64,000 nucleotides of DNA from Sacculina carcini. Its lineage: Eukaryota > Arthropoda > Thecostraca > Sacculinidae. This document shows positions 55,062-64,000 of this stretch, piece after piece. Both the position numbers and the translations under genes were made by a program. Location of the stretch: assembly GCA_916048095.2 (NCBI GenBank), contig OU696570.1, forward strand, positions 5,509,518-5,573,517. Direction: 5' to 3'. A model generated the notes under the pieces. The model had not been told where the DNA came from. It worked only from the letters and a program-made list of their open reading frames with translations, and made no database searches. How positions within the stretch are numbered: the first letter of the stretch is position 1; each line of letters opens with the position of its first letter.

Positions 55062-57101
55062 TTGTCCAAGATCAGCTTGTTGGTAACTTGTTTGAGTCTA
55101 CGTTTAGAAGGAGGAACATTCACGAGAGATGGAATATTGTTGGCAACTATCTGATTCCAGTACTTGGGTGCCTTGATAAACATGCAATGTTCTTCATAAT
55201 TGTTATTTACTCTTAGCTCCTCAAAATGATGTTTTTCTCTAAGATTTGTTGCATTGAGTTTCAAAATAAAATTGTGAGAAATACATGGGGGAAGTGAATT
55301 GGTTGAAAAACAATGCATTAAATTCATACAGTTTGATTTGACGAGATCACGAAATTTTTGTACCTTATATTTTTTTTTTAATTGGGCTTGTATGTGAACC
55401 ATATGGAGCCATGTCGATAATCCTCATAATTATCTTTTGCGCAACAATTAAAGGATTTTAATGGGTAGGATACCCCAATGCCCAATATAAATTACAATAC
55501 GATAAGAAAGGTTGAATTAAGGCATTGTATAATAAAGCGCGTGTTCAGAGGTTAAAAATTTACGAGCCTTCGAAATATTTCGAATGTGCCTGCTAATTAT
55601 TGAAGTTGTATACTTGATATGAGCGCGGAATTTGAGATAATTATCTAACATCACCCCCAGATATTTCACCACTGGCGAGTGATCAATTCGAGCATTGTCA
55701 ATTAATAAGTTTAAATTATTCAGCTCATTTTTGGTGAAATTATATATTTGATATTTCGTCTTAGACGTGTTTAACCGTAGTCTATTTGCTTTGAAGCAAT
55801 CTGATATGTTACTTAAAAGATTGATGGCTTTACTCGTCAATTCATCCTGTGTAGAGGCTGAGATAAAAACAGCAGTGTCGTCAGCAAACATTAAAAATTG
55901 CGATGAAGTGCTACATTTAAAAAGGTTTTTAAAATAGATTAAAAAAGTATTGGTCCCAAAATTGAACCCTGAGGTACTCCCATTTTGACTTCTTTTTTAC
56001 TTGAACAACAACCATTAAAATCAAGAAATTGCAGGCGATTTGACAGGAATGCCTTGAGCAACTTTATTGTTGAATCGGCCAAGTTGTAGAAGCGGAGTTT
56101 GTTCAGCAGTATAGCATGATCTACACAATCAAAAGCTTTTTTTATGTCAAGGAAAATTGTAAGCGCGATTGAGTTAGAACCACGTGCTTTGCCAATTAGT
56201 TGAGTTAAAAGACCGATTGGCATGTATGTAGATCGTTGTTTTCTAAAACTGGATTGTTATCGGATGATGGTTTATTATTGATTGTTATTTATTTATTATT
56301 TTCTTTCCAACTCTCTTTCTAGGCTTTTTTCTTTTCGAAGTCTCTTTCTCTCTGAATTTTTTGGGCGCCTCCGGTACATGGGGCCACCTTAGGGTGGTAA
56401 TAGTGCTTGCACTCTTCCCATGCTACTGGATTTGCCTGTAATTAATAATAATAAATAAATAAAACCAAATTGAAAGTCAAATAGAAGATCATTGGTAGTA
56501 AAAAAATCCATGAGCTGATTATATAATATTCTATCTAGTACTTTAGACATAGGCGTTAAAATTGATATAGGTCTGTAGTTAAAAAGTTTTGCTTGTTACC
56601 TTGTTTGATAATTGGAATAACATGCTCAATTTTGGAAGGACTCGGAAAGCATGATTGTGTGATACATAAGTTAGTCATGTGTGTAATTTCGGTGAGGAGT
56701 GACGAAGCAATAAGTTTTAGAATTTCACCTGTGAGACCGTCATGTGCGCTCTTGCCACACTTCAGTTGACTTATTATGGAGTGTACGACAAGATTTGGAA
56801 TAGTTTGAAAAACGCATTTGCTGCTTTCACCCGACTTTAAATGATCGATAAACATCCAATAGTGTACGTTGGTAAGCGGCATATTTCTTACTATATTAAG
56901 ATTAACGTTAGTAAAATACATGTTGAATTCTTCAGCAATGTCTGTTGGGGTATCATGTAAGACATCATTGTGTATAAAACAGGACGGTAAAATCTCCTTT
57001 CGTTTTTTCAAGTTAGTTATGGTTAGTAATGTGTTCCACATCATTCGATTATTGCATTGATGACGTTTTAGTTGCTCAAGGTGGTATTTCTGTTTTGCCA
57101 A
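55062..57101 (-). pseudogene. LINE-3 ORF2, reverse transcriptase domain
   Basis: Reading leftward: fingers (CGKSAHDGLTGEIL near 56750, SKIEHVIPIIKQG near 56610), palm (TIFLDIKKAFDCVDHAIL near 56140), GVPQGSILGPILF (55945-55985), the catalytic MFADDTAVFI (55860-55890), and a thumb and tail ending LKQVTNKLILDNY before the stop at 55059-55061. Several frameshifts break it and a 0.2 kb insert interrupts it at 56249-56459. The RT copies LINE RNA at nicked target sites. CR1/L2-type motifs. Confidence 0.85.
56249..56459 (+). mobile_element. 0.2 kb retroposed insert in LINE-3 RT (SINE or LINE 3' tail)
   Basis: The LINE reads FDFQFG on one side and RKQRST on the other, so the piece between is extra. 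It ends with TAATAATAATAAATAAATAA, a typical simple-sequence tail of a 3' end copied by target-primed reverse transcription, and TAAAA occurs at both borders. The family is not recognised. Confidence 0.8.
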
Positions 57102-57210
57102 TTGTATTTCGCTTTTTAATCTATTGCGAAATTTTTTAAATATTTGAAAGTCTTTTTTTTAACTATATTGACGTATTTGAGATGTAATTTGTTTTTTAGA
57201 TTGATGTCTG

Positions 57211-58274
57211 CTAGGAGTTTTTTTTGTCAATCCACGGCTGTTGAGGCTGTTTCCTCAGGTTCTTTTTAGTATTTGATAATTTGTCGATTTGAGTTACACA
57301 TGTTTGTAGTAGGAAGTTGGCACATTCTTCGGTTTCTGATATCTCATAGAACTTGTCCATCTCAACTCTGACTTGTATTAATTTGTCAGCATTTTTAAAA
57401 TTGAATGATTTTCTATTTTGATGCGATGTTGTGGGTGAAACAGTATTGTACGTCACAGTGCAATAAGTTGGAAGGTGATCACTGATATCATGTGTTATTA
57501 CGCCACTGGAAGAGACTAGAGACGCGTTGTTGATGAATATGTTGTCGATCAGAGTGGAGCATGTCTGTGTTGTACGAGTCGGCTCATTGATTATTGGGTA
57601 CAATCCTTTAGAAGCCATGAAATCAATAAAATCTGTTTGCGAATTATCCAAGATATCAATGTTAAAATCACCGCCAATAACTACTAGTTTATCATTAAAC
57701 AATGTCTCAAAATGTGATGTGTCTAAAAATTCATAAAAAGGGAAGACTGATAAGAGGGAGACCTGTAGACGGAGATAAAAACTATATTTCTTTTATTTGG
57801 GTTAAACAGCTCAATAGTAACTGCTTGAAATGCAATCTCTGTGCCACTCGAATACCTGTCACTGACCATGTAATTATATTTTTTGCTCACATAAATAGCA
57901 GATCCTTTATCCCTCGTTCTTTCTCTTTCCGGCGAAGCGATCACTAAATCATAGTCACCAATCTGGAAAAATTTAGATGAACAGTCATCAATCCAAGTCT
58001 CTGATAATAGGATAATATCAAACATTATTGAACTTTAGAGTAAGTATTTCAGTTTTTCAAAGTTTTGCTTCAGCGATCTTATATTGACTTGCAATATGGC
58101 CAACTCCAATGAGTTTTTCACAATGGTGGAATGAATCTTGTATGTGCATTGTTCATATATCTTTTTGTCACCGAAATCCAAATGTTGTGTGAAAAAATTA
58201 CTTTCAGGCTCCAGTTCTATCCCCAGCTCATCATCCAAATAATTCATACTAATTATCACAAAAAATGCAAACAA
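57211..58274 (-). pseudogene. LINE-3 ORF2, endonuclease domain
   Basis: The AP-type endonuclease blocks read in order: LAILQVNIRSLKQNF (near 58080), DIILLSETWIDD (58000), ISVYRSPSY (57755), VVIGGDFNIDILD (57660, intact GDFN), TLIDNIFIN (57530) and the SDHLPTYCTV block with catalytic His (57475). Two frame changes split it. It is better preserved in motifs than the endonuclease at 9691-10726. Confidence 0.85.
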
Positions 58275-58647
58275 TAAGTGCAGGAATAAATATCAAATAA
58301 TAGATGGATGAATTACAATGAAAAAAGGAAATATCAGTATATAGAAAAAAATTAAAAACGCAGAATGAAAATTATACGTATAGTTAGAACAAAAACAAGA
58401 GTTGCGATGTGGGTGCACAAACATTACACCGGTCAGCGGTGAATAGGTGAGTGAAGCGAAAAAATGAACACATTTTCAAGTATATACAGACAATTGGCAT
58501 ACAATACGTAAACAACAATACAACTAGGTTAAGATTACAGGACGTAAACAAACGCACGACAATACGACGTCAAGGCAAGTGTGTACACTCACTGTGTGGC
58601 AGGTGTGACCTGTGTGAGGTGAGGTATATTGGTTGTAGCTAGTTGAA

Positions 58648-59455
58648 CTACCGCCTGTTTGACTGAATGAATCTGGTGTTGGGTCGGTTCACTTTGTTTG
58701 TCGTGGCTGTAACATTGCGGCTGACATTTTTCCACTCAGCCGTGCGTTCTGCCTGACACAACTGAATAGAATCTGGTTCTTCGGTCATTGCTCCGGCTGG
58801 TCCAGTGTGGCGAAGGACATCATCCATTGATAATACCGTAACAGCACGGGCGTATTCAGTTACTCGAATTTTCACCAATCCCATGTCAGTCCATACCGCG
58901 TGAATTTTTCCAGCTCTTCTCATTTGCCTCAAGTCATACATCAGCTTGCTGTTTTATCTCGTCAAATGATCGTTAACAAATATGGGCCCAGAGCGATTTC
59001 CAGCGGCGTCCGCAGCCACCTTCAAAAATGTCCGGGCCCTGTAAAACTCATTTCGCTCTCTGAGTTTTCCAAAGCAGATCAGGAGTGGTCTGGATTTGCC
59101 TGTGACAGGTTTGCAAATTCGGTGTACCGATTCCACGTCATCAGCGCATATGTCCACCTTCATTCTCTTGGCAACATCTTGCAGGAGCTTGTTGGCATCT
59201 TCAGATTTCTCTTCCACCAGGCCTGAGATGCAACGATTTTTTCGCCTGGAGTGTTGTTCAATTTTGTCGATTCTGTCCAGTGCAGAGTTCAGATCTTCTT
59301 TCAGGATCGCAATCTCATGCTCTTTTGCCTACACTTCCTCTGCGACTGCAGCTTTCACAGCAGGCTCGACAATCTTCTGCCTAATCATATTGAGTAGCTC
59401 ATCATTGGATAAACACTCTTTCATGGCCTCCATCATTTCTGCTGCATACGCCATT
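58648..59455 (-). pseudogene. LINE-3 ORF1 (coiled coil plus RNA-binding-like domain)
   Basis: ATG 59455 starts an acidic helical segment (MMEAMKECLSNDELLNMIRQ). After an in-frame TAG near 59330 it continues as a coiled coil (LKEDLNSALDRIDKIEQHSR), then an RRM-like/transposase-22-type domain (CISGLVEEKSEDANKLLQDV, PLLICFGKLRERNEFYRAR) and a C-terminal half (LRQMRRAGKIHAVWTDMG), ending near 58648. This layout is that of the trimeric ORF1 proteins of L1/CR1-type LINEs. Two stops interrupt it. Confidence 0.75.
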
Positions 59456-59713
59456 GCCGCACCGGCTCACTGTCTACTGGAGTTTAGCGAAACTTAATGA
59501 TACACTACAAGCACCACGAAACACGTCCTTACACGCCGAGCACAAAACACAGACGAGAACAAACCACAGACGAGCACAAACACAGAATTCCTTTTGGTAA
59601 CCAAATAACTTTTTTACAATTATCGTACACAAATTTTTCATGCAGATTTAGGTAGCTTATGAAAAATTGACCTTTAGGTAAAAAAGTAACTTGATTAACT
59701 TTTGGCAGCCCTA

Positions 59714-60735
59714 ATTATAACCCATCCAAGTCCCTCTTTGGTGCCGCCGCTGCTCAAAAGTCTTGAAAAACCGACAGAAGCACATGCTTCCTTCATTAGA
59801 CTAGTTCAGCTTATTTTTGTGCTATATTTCGTGCAATGGACTTTTTTCCTCTTAAGCATTGAGTTGGTGTCATTATGAGCGTTCTCCGGCAATGATCCAT
59901 TTATTGATCACTGAATGTAAATCGCTCTTATACAGAAATTATCATTATTAGAGCATTCAAATTTATTGTGAAGCAGTATGGGGCAATACATAAATTATTA
60001 AGACTAATTGTTTTCTTCTGGAGGTGGTTTGCCCACCCTGTGTGTCAACAAAGAGAAACACCGATAAAAGAGTACAAATGGTCTACACCAATGCTCTATT
60101 AGGACATGTTTAAAACTCTAAAACAATTATTTAAAATATAATGACTTAAGTACCTGGTCCAAATATTTAAACAAATGAATGATGTGCATTATATCAAAAC
60201 AACAACAACAACAATGTATTTGTTCTTGAAAAAAATCATTATGGGGAAAAAGTAGTTGAAATTGGTGACATATTTTTAGATCACTGCCGGTTAATGAGTT
60301 AAAGTCACTTATATCATACATATTTGCTGAAACTTTTGAAGCTTGTGCGGTTGATGTCAACACTTTACAGTGGTTATTGCTGAATATTGATGTGTATCTG
60401 TAGCAGTAATATTGGCAAATTCCGCCATCATATTATCTCCACGCTCAGCAACGTTATTAACTTCTTTTAAATTGTTCACATACTCCAGGATCATTCTGCT
60501 GTGAATAATCTATGACCATGCTGCTATAGGTGTATATGCATTTTTTCTCTGTAGTGTTTGAAAGGTGGTTTATCTGGGTTATAGAGCTATACAAATATAC
60601 TCTTCCATATGGCGCCAACCAGCGATTTTGGTAAATTGTGCCTGCAAGCGAGATAGAGCACCTTTTAACCAAGCTGCTGTTCAAACAGCTTGGCAGTTCC
60701 CCGATGTACTCCAATGCTGCTAAACTAAACTTTGT
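59714..60735. other. No gene recognised
   Basis: AT-rich. A minus-strand frame at 60127-60363 (78 residues) includes a poly-Cys run from a (CAA)n stretch and is not convincing. This may be host intergenic or intronic DNA. Confidence 0.4.
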
Positions 60736-61029
60736 GGATTCCGTGGTGTAGTGGTTAGCACACCCGCATCACAAGCGGTTGGTTCAAAACCTAGAGGAGC
60801 AGAATTTCTACGACGAATTCAATAATCACACAGCTCCTGTCTACCCAGCATTAAATGGGTACCATATATCAATCATGTGTTGTGCCATTCATTCTGGGGA
60901 GGTGGCCTTCTCTAATGCGTATTTGGTCATTGTGGCGCCGTAGCGTGGAGAGGGTCGGTTCTGCCGTAGTAGCGCGCTACATGGTGCACACCTGTGTGTT
61001 CATAAGCTTCGGCTTCTTCCCATGTTCAC
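60736..61029 (+). mobile_element. tRNA-Val-derived SINE, copy 2
   Basis: Begins GGATTCCGTGGTGTAGTGG (tRNA-Val-like head with box A GTGTAGTGGTTAGCAC). The box B is decayed (GGTTCAAAACC). The body matches copy 1 (14402-14735) to CTTCGGCTTCTTCCC, and is cut at the TTAA of the following MITE. Confidence 0.88.
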
Positions 61030-61033
61030 TTAA

Positions 61034-61351
61034 GGCTGGCTGACACTTGCACGATTTTGTGGTACGCATTGGCACGACTGGAGTCGTGCCAATGCGCAAA
61101 CTAGTCGTAAACTGGCGTGAAGTGTGCGTAAACCTGTCGTGACTGCGTGACATGTCGGGCCGAGAATTTTGAAATGTTCAAAATTTTGGTCACGACAAAA
61201 TTTAAGGACCGGATCGTGAACTATGCGCGAACTGTTCGTGAACTCGACGAGAGCTCGTCGTGACAATGCGGGATGATGCGTGCCACTGCGTGGCAGTGCG
61301 CGCCATGCCACGACTGTTACGAATTATAAGTCGTACAAGTGTCAGCATGGC
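61034..61351. mobile_element. 318-bp MITE with TTAA flanks and internal palindromes
   Basis: Inverted ends (left GGCTGGCTGACACTTG, right complement GCCATGCTGACACTTG, both continuing with YACGA) lie between TTAA at 61030-61033 and 61352-61355. TTAA duplication is used by piggyBac, Kolobok and ISL2EU-type elements. Inside is a perfect palindrome of two 13-mers (CATTGGCACGACT, two bases, and its complement, at about 61068-61095), and a shorter one (AATTTTGAA/TTCAAAATT). Confidence 0.85.
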
Positions 61352-61355
61352 TTAA

Positions 61356-62490
61356 AGCCAGGCTGTATTTCTTTCACTAAGCTCCCAAATCTACAGCAAT
61401 TTCATGGGTGTATCAGCCTGAACTGTTCCTGTTGGGCAGTCTATCGTTGGGAGCTTCAATAGCATGCATTTAAAACAAAGGCAGGGGTGTGTATACAGTC
61501 GATCTTGAGACAGGCACTCCCAAGTTCACTGATGGGAGCATAGCGTGTCTTGTCCTTTACGCCTTTTACATTTTCCCATCACGGTGGAGAGCGGCGTACT
61601 GGAGGGGAGCTGTGATGAGTTCTGTCTTTTAATCTTGATTCATATGATACCTCAACGGTATTCTGTTCCTTCCTGTTTTTGATCGTAAAAAGGTAATATG
61701 GTCAAGATAGGCACCTCCAACTTTCAAAGCAGCAAATAATATCGCCTTTACTTGATTGTCGGAAAATTCAAGACGATAAGCGATATTGCATAGATCTGCT
61801 TACTCAATGATTCCTGGAAATTGTCATTTTGGAGATGTGAGGACCAAGGACGACGTTAATAGTAATCCATATTATCTTTATTTGCATTGTCGCTTGGACA
61901 AATCTACGACACAGCAGCAACAGTGATTTTCCGTGCGGCAATTAAAGAGATGGTCACAATTTTGATATATGCATGGCTTGTTCTTCTCTTTGCTGTAGTC
62001 TGGCTGTCGTAACGTCGTTGTAGCCTGAGTCGTGATTCAAGTATCTTGCCATCGCGAGACATGTGCAGCGTTGTACTTGATAATGGTCTTGATCCTAACC
62101 ATTAGTTAAAATAGAATGACACCTTCCACTTTTTCACTAATGATACCTTGTTGCGAAGACGTTCCTTTTTATCTGCTAGCGTACTACACCGCTTGTCTTC
62201 TGATAGGCAGCTGACAATCACTAATGATGTGTGAAGGGACACAATCGTTAATATTTCATGATAAAATCTAGTAATAAACCGGAGGAATGTTTATGTGTGG
62301 ACTACAGATGCGGCTTTTGATGTATATAACTGTCGCCTTTGCAGCTTCCTGCATAACACTATTATATTTATATTTTGAAGTGATTATATATTTGTTTAAG
62401 AGATCCAACATATATGCAAACCAGAGCAAACAACATCAACAAGCGCTATTGTGCATTGATCTGTCTAATATGGAGGATAAACGTGCATGA
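61356..62490. other. No gene recognised
   Basis: A + frame at 62287-62490 (67 residues, hydrophobic core then a polar tail) has no known family and no splice support. Otherwise nothing is seen. Confidence 0.35.
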
Positions 62491-62499
62491 GAGGATGCA

Positions 62500-64000
62500 T
62501 ACTGTGACATCCTCTGTATTTGTGTTACAATGTTTGCAAGTTGTTCGACTGTGTACGCCAGATTTGTGTACGCCAGCTATGTGTACGTGATAATTGTATG
62601 CGTATCTCGCGCTATATTGGTTCGATAGAGTAAAAAGTTATTGTGTCTTGTCTGGTTGTTGCATTTGTTTGATTTTTTTTTAATTTGTTTGTTGCATATC
62701 TGAAAAGGAGGAACTGCAGAGTATCCTTCGGTATATTGTTTTGGGCCTCTAGGACTGTAGTGTCCTCACAAGAAGATGTAGACACGAACGAGCGCAGCTG
62801 ACACACCGGACTAGAACAAAAGAATGAATAGGAAAACAGGTTACCTTACACCACAACTCGGTTACGCCCATCTGCCAGCCATTGTCCCCAGGTCGCCGCA
62901 TTATGCACAATCTACTAGTTAAAGTAAATAACGTTTACAATGCGGCGCTGTAGCGACATAACAATAACACCAATACTATATAACAACGCTACACATCCAC
63001 GCACTAAAAATTGAACTAATCTGCAAATCGGGCCGGCAACCAGCGCCTGCGACCACTAGCTGAGGGCAGAAGTTCGCGCGACGATCTTCCATTGTCGGTG
63101 AGCTGGGCGTCGGTGTGTAGCGGTGGTGGAACCGCATCTGCGCCTTCTAGTGTCCACTGATGAGACCAGTCGTGCACGTCGACATCGGACGAATTGACGC
63201 CATCTTCCGGATGCGAACCAGTACTCTTCACGAGATGGGCCGCATTACGCACAGATCCATCTTCGAGGCGGTACGTTGATCCTCTAGTTCCTGTGATGCG
63301 CATAGGACCCGTGTAGCGCCGGATCGACTTCTTGATGTGACCTGGTACACGCACATACACCAAATCACCTGGCGCTAACGTCGGCGCTCTTGTGGCAAGT
63401 CGGCGGTCGTAGCTTCGCTTGTTCCGCTGCTGCTGCCGGTGCACGCGCCCCTGAACAACCACGTTCGGTGGACCAAGGTCGAACACTGGCAGAGACAGCC
63501 TCATGCGACAACCGTGCAGCAGCTCGGAGGGTGAGACACCTGTTGCTCAGTTGGGAGTTGCACGATATACCACCAGAAGCCGTCGCACATCCGCGATGGA
63601 ACTCCCAGATTTCAACGCCTGTTGCGTCCATGTTTTAAGCGTCGGAATGAACCGCTCGATCATGGAGTTCCCTTGGGGCCAGTACACAGAAGACCGAACA
63701 TGATGAATGTCGCGTCGCCTCAAGTAATCTTCGAATGCATCACTCACAAACTGTCGCCCGTTGTCTGTCACTATTTCATCAAGAAATCCTTCCCTGGACC
63801 AGATTCCGTCGAAGAATGTGACGACGTCCACCGTGCTGACCGAGCTGGAATACCCAACCTCCACCCATTTCGAGTGGTAGTCGACGAGGTTCATCGCGTT
63901 TCTGCAGTCCGGAGTGGCGGCGTTGATCGGCCCAACGATGTCCAGTGCGACCTTTTGCCAGGGTCTATCTGGATACTCGGCCGATTTCATTTGTGCCGGC
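62500..64000 (-). mobile_element. Ty3/Gypsy element H: integrase part and 3' region, continues off the right edge (fossil)
   Basis: The minus strand encodes an integrase core (VALDIVGPI near 63940, EIVTDNGRQF near 63770, GNSMIERFIPTLK near 63650), then the C-terminal part with LAPGDLVYVRVPG (near 63370) and RYTGPMRITG, ending in RWLPARFAD before 63016. The non-coding flank to about 62500 probably holds the 3' LTR, but no second copy is in view. At least one break; the rest of pol would lie beyond 64000. Confidence 0.8.

Larger units (their letters stand above)
49265..59589 (-). mobile_element. LINE-3 of window: nearly full-length CR1/L2-like non-LTR element, carrying three younger insertions
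   Basis: The minus-strand LINE fills the gap inside hAT copy 2. Without its own insertions (Gypsy D, hAT copy 1 and a 0.2 kb piece) it is about 4.8 kb: 5' UTR (59589-59460), coiled-coil ORF1, ORF2 endonuclease and RT, and a 3' UTR split between 55058-55050, 53785-53590 and 49510-49265, ending in an A-rich tail (ATAAAATTTAAATTT). Length and content suggest a complete 5' end, which is uncommon for LINEs. Confidence 0.85.
48128..59713 (-). mobile_element. hAT-like non-autonomous element, copy 2, split by an inserted LINE; 8-bp target duplication
   Basis: The left part (48128-49264) starts TAGGGATGTCAAAA and the right part (about 59590-59713) ends TTTTGGCAGCCCTA. ATTATAAC flanks both outer ends (48120-48127 and 59714-59721), an exact 8-bp duplication typical of hAT. 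The parts align, in reverse orientation, with the whole copy at 53786-55050, which shows where the insertion lies (within GATGAAA...CTTTTGGTAACC). The element is full of AGGTTACTTTT-type subterminal repeats and has no transposase. It holds a (TA)n run at 48272-48342. Confidence 0.9.

Noticed and set aside
60127-60363. 78-residue minus-strand frame with a poly-Cys run
   Set aside because: Comes from a (CAA)n stretch in AT-rich DNA; no family features.

Overview
The window is repeat-packed nuclear DNA from an animal, most likely an invertebrate. It has large GT-AG introns, the standard genetic code, many LTR and non-LTR retroelements, Tc1/IS630-like and hAT-like DNA transposons, and tRNA-derived SINEs. 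I cannot name the species. Only one host gene is well supported. It is on the + strand: exon 1 (18105-18162, signal peptide), exon 2 (23865-23932) and exon 3 (36297 to about 38070), with matching splice phases. It encodes a secreted protein with Trp/Tyr-rich repeats, an EGF-like module, a sushi-like module and a long threonine (mucin-like) tract. Its 5.7 kb and 12.4 kb introns are filled with mobile elements.

Layout. 1-12050: a minus-strand LINE with a PHD-finger ORF1, split by about 8.7 kb that holds a 340-bp tandem array, a Ty3/Gypsy gag remnant (B) and a Gypsy-like element between LTRs (A). 12061-13742: an AT-rich interspersed repeat (M) and a Gypsy RT scrap. 13965-17098: a Tc1/IS630-like transposon whose ends are arrays of 21-bp repeats, carrying a tRNA-Val SINE. 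18105-38096: the host gene. Intron 1 holds Gypsy fragments E1 and E2. Intron 2 holds a BEL/Pao remnant, a LINE split by a TIR element, young Gypsy element C and a second copy of M. 38700-47115: a Gypsy remnant (I) split by a solo LTR, a DIRS-like RT-RNase H element (G) with two open frames, and a degraded CsRn1-like Gypsy element (F). 48128-59713: a hAT-like element containing a nearly complete LINE, which itself contains a very young Gypsy element (D), a second copy of the same hAT-like family and a 0.2 kb insert. 60736-64000: a second SINE, a TTAA-flanked MITE and the 3' part of another Gypsy element (H) that leaves the window.

The most unusual signal is at the primer-binding position of one Gypsy lineage. 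In B, E1 and D the 12 nt directly after the 5' LTR are the reverse complement of the 5' end (nt 1-12) of eukaryotic tRNA-Phe. In C the same 12 nt are the reverse complement of the 5' end of tRNA-Ile. Canonical sites pair with the tRNA 3' CCA end, and such sites (starting TGG) are present in the other Gypsy lineages of this window. This suggests priming by 5' tRNA fragments in the B/C/D/E1 lineage. All LTR-type elements are treated as fossils: only parts, ends and relative age are given.
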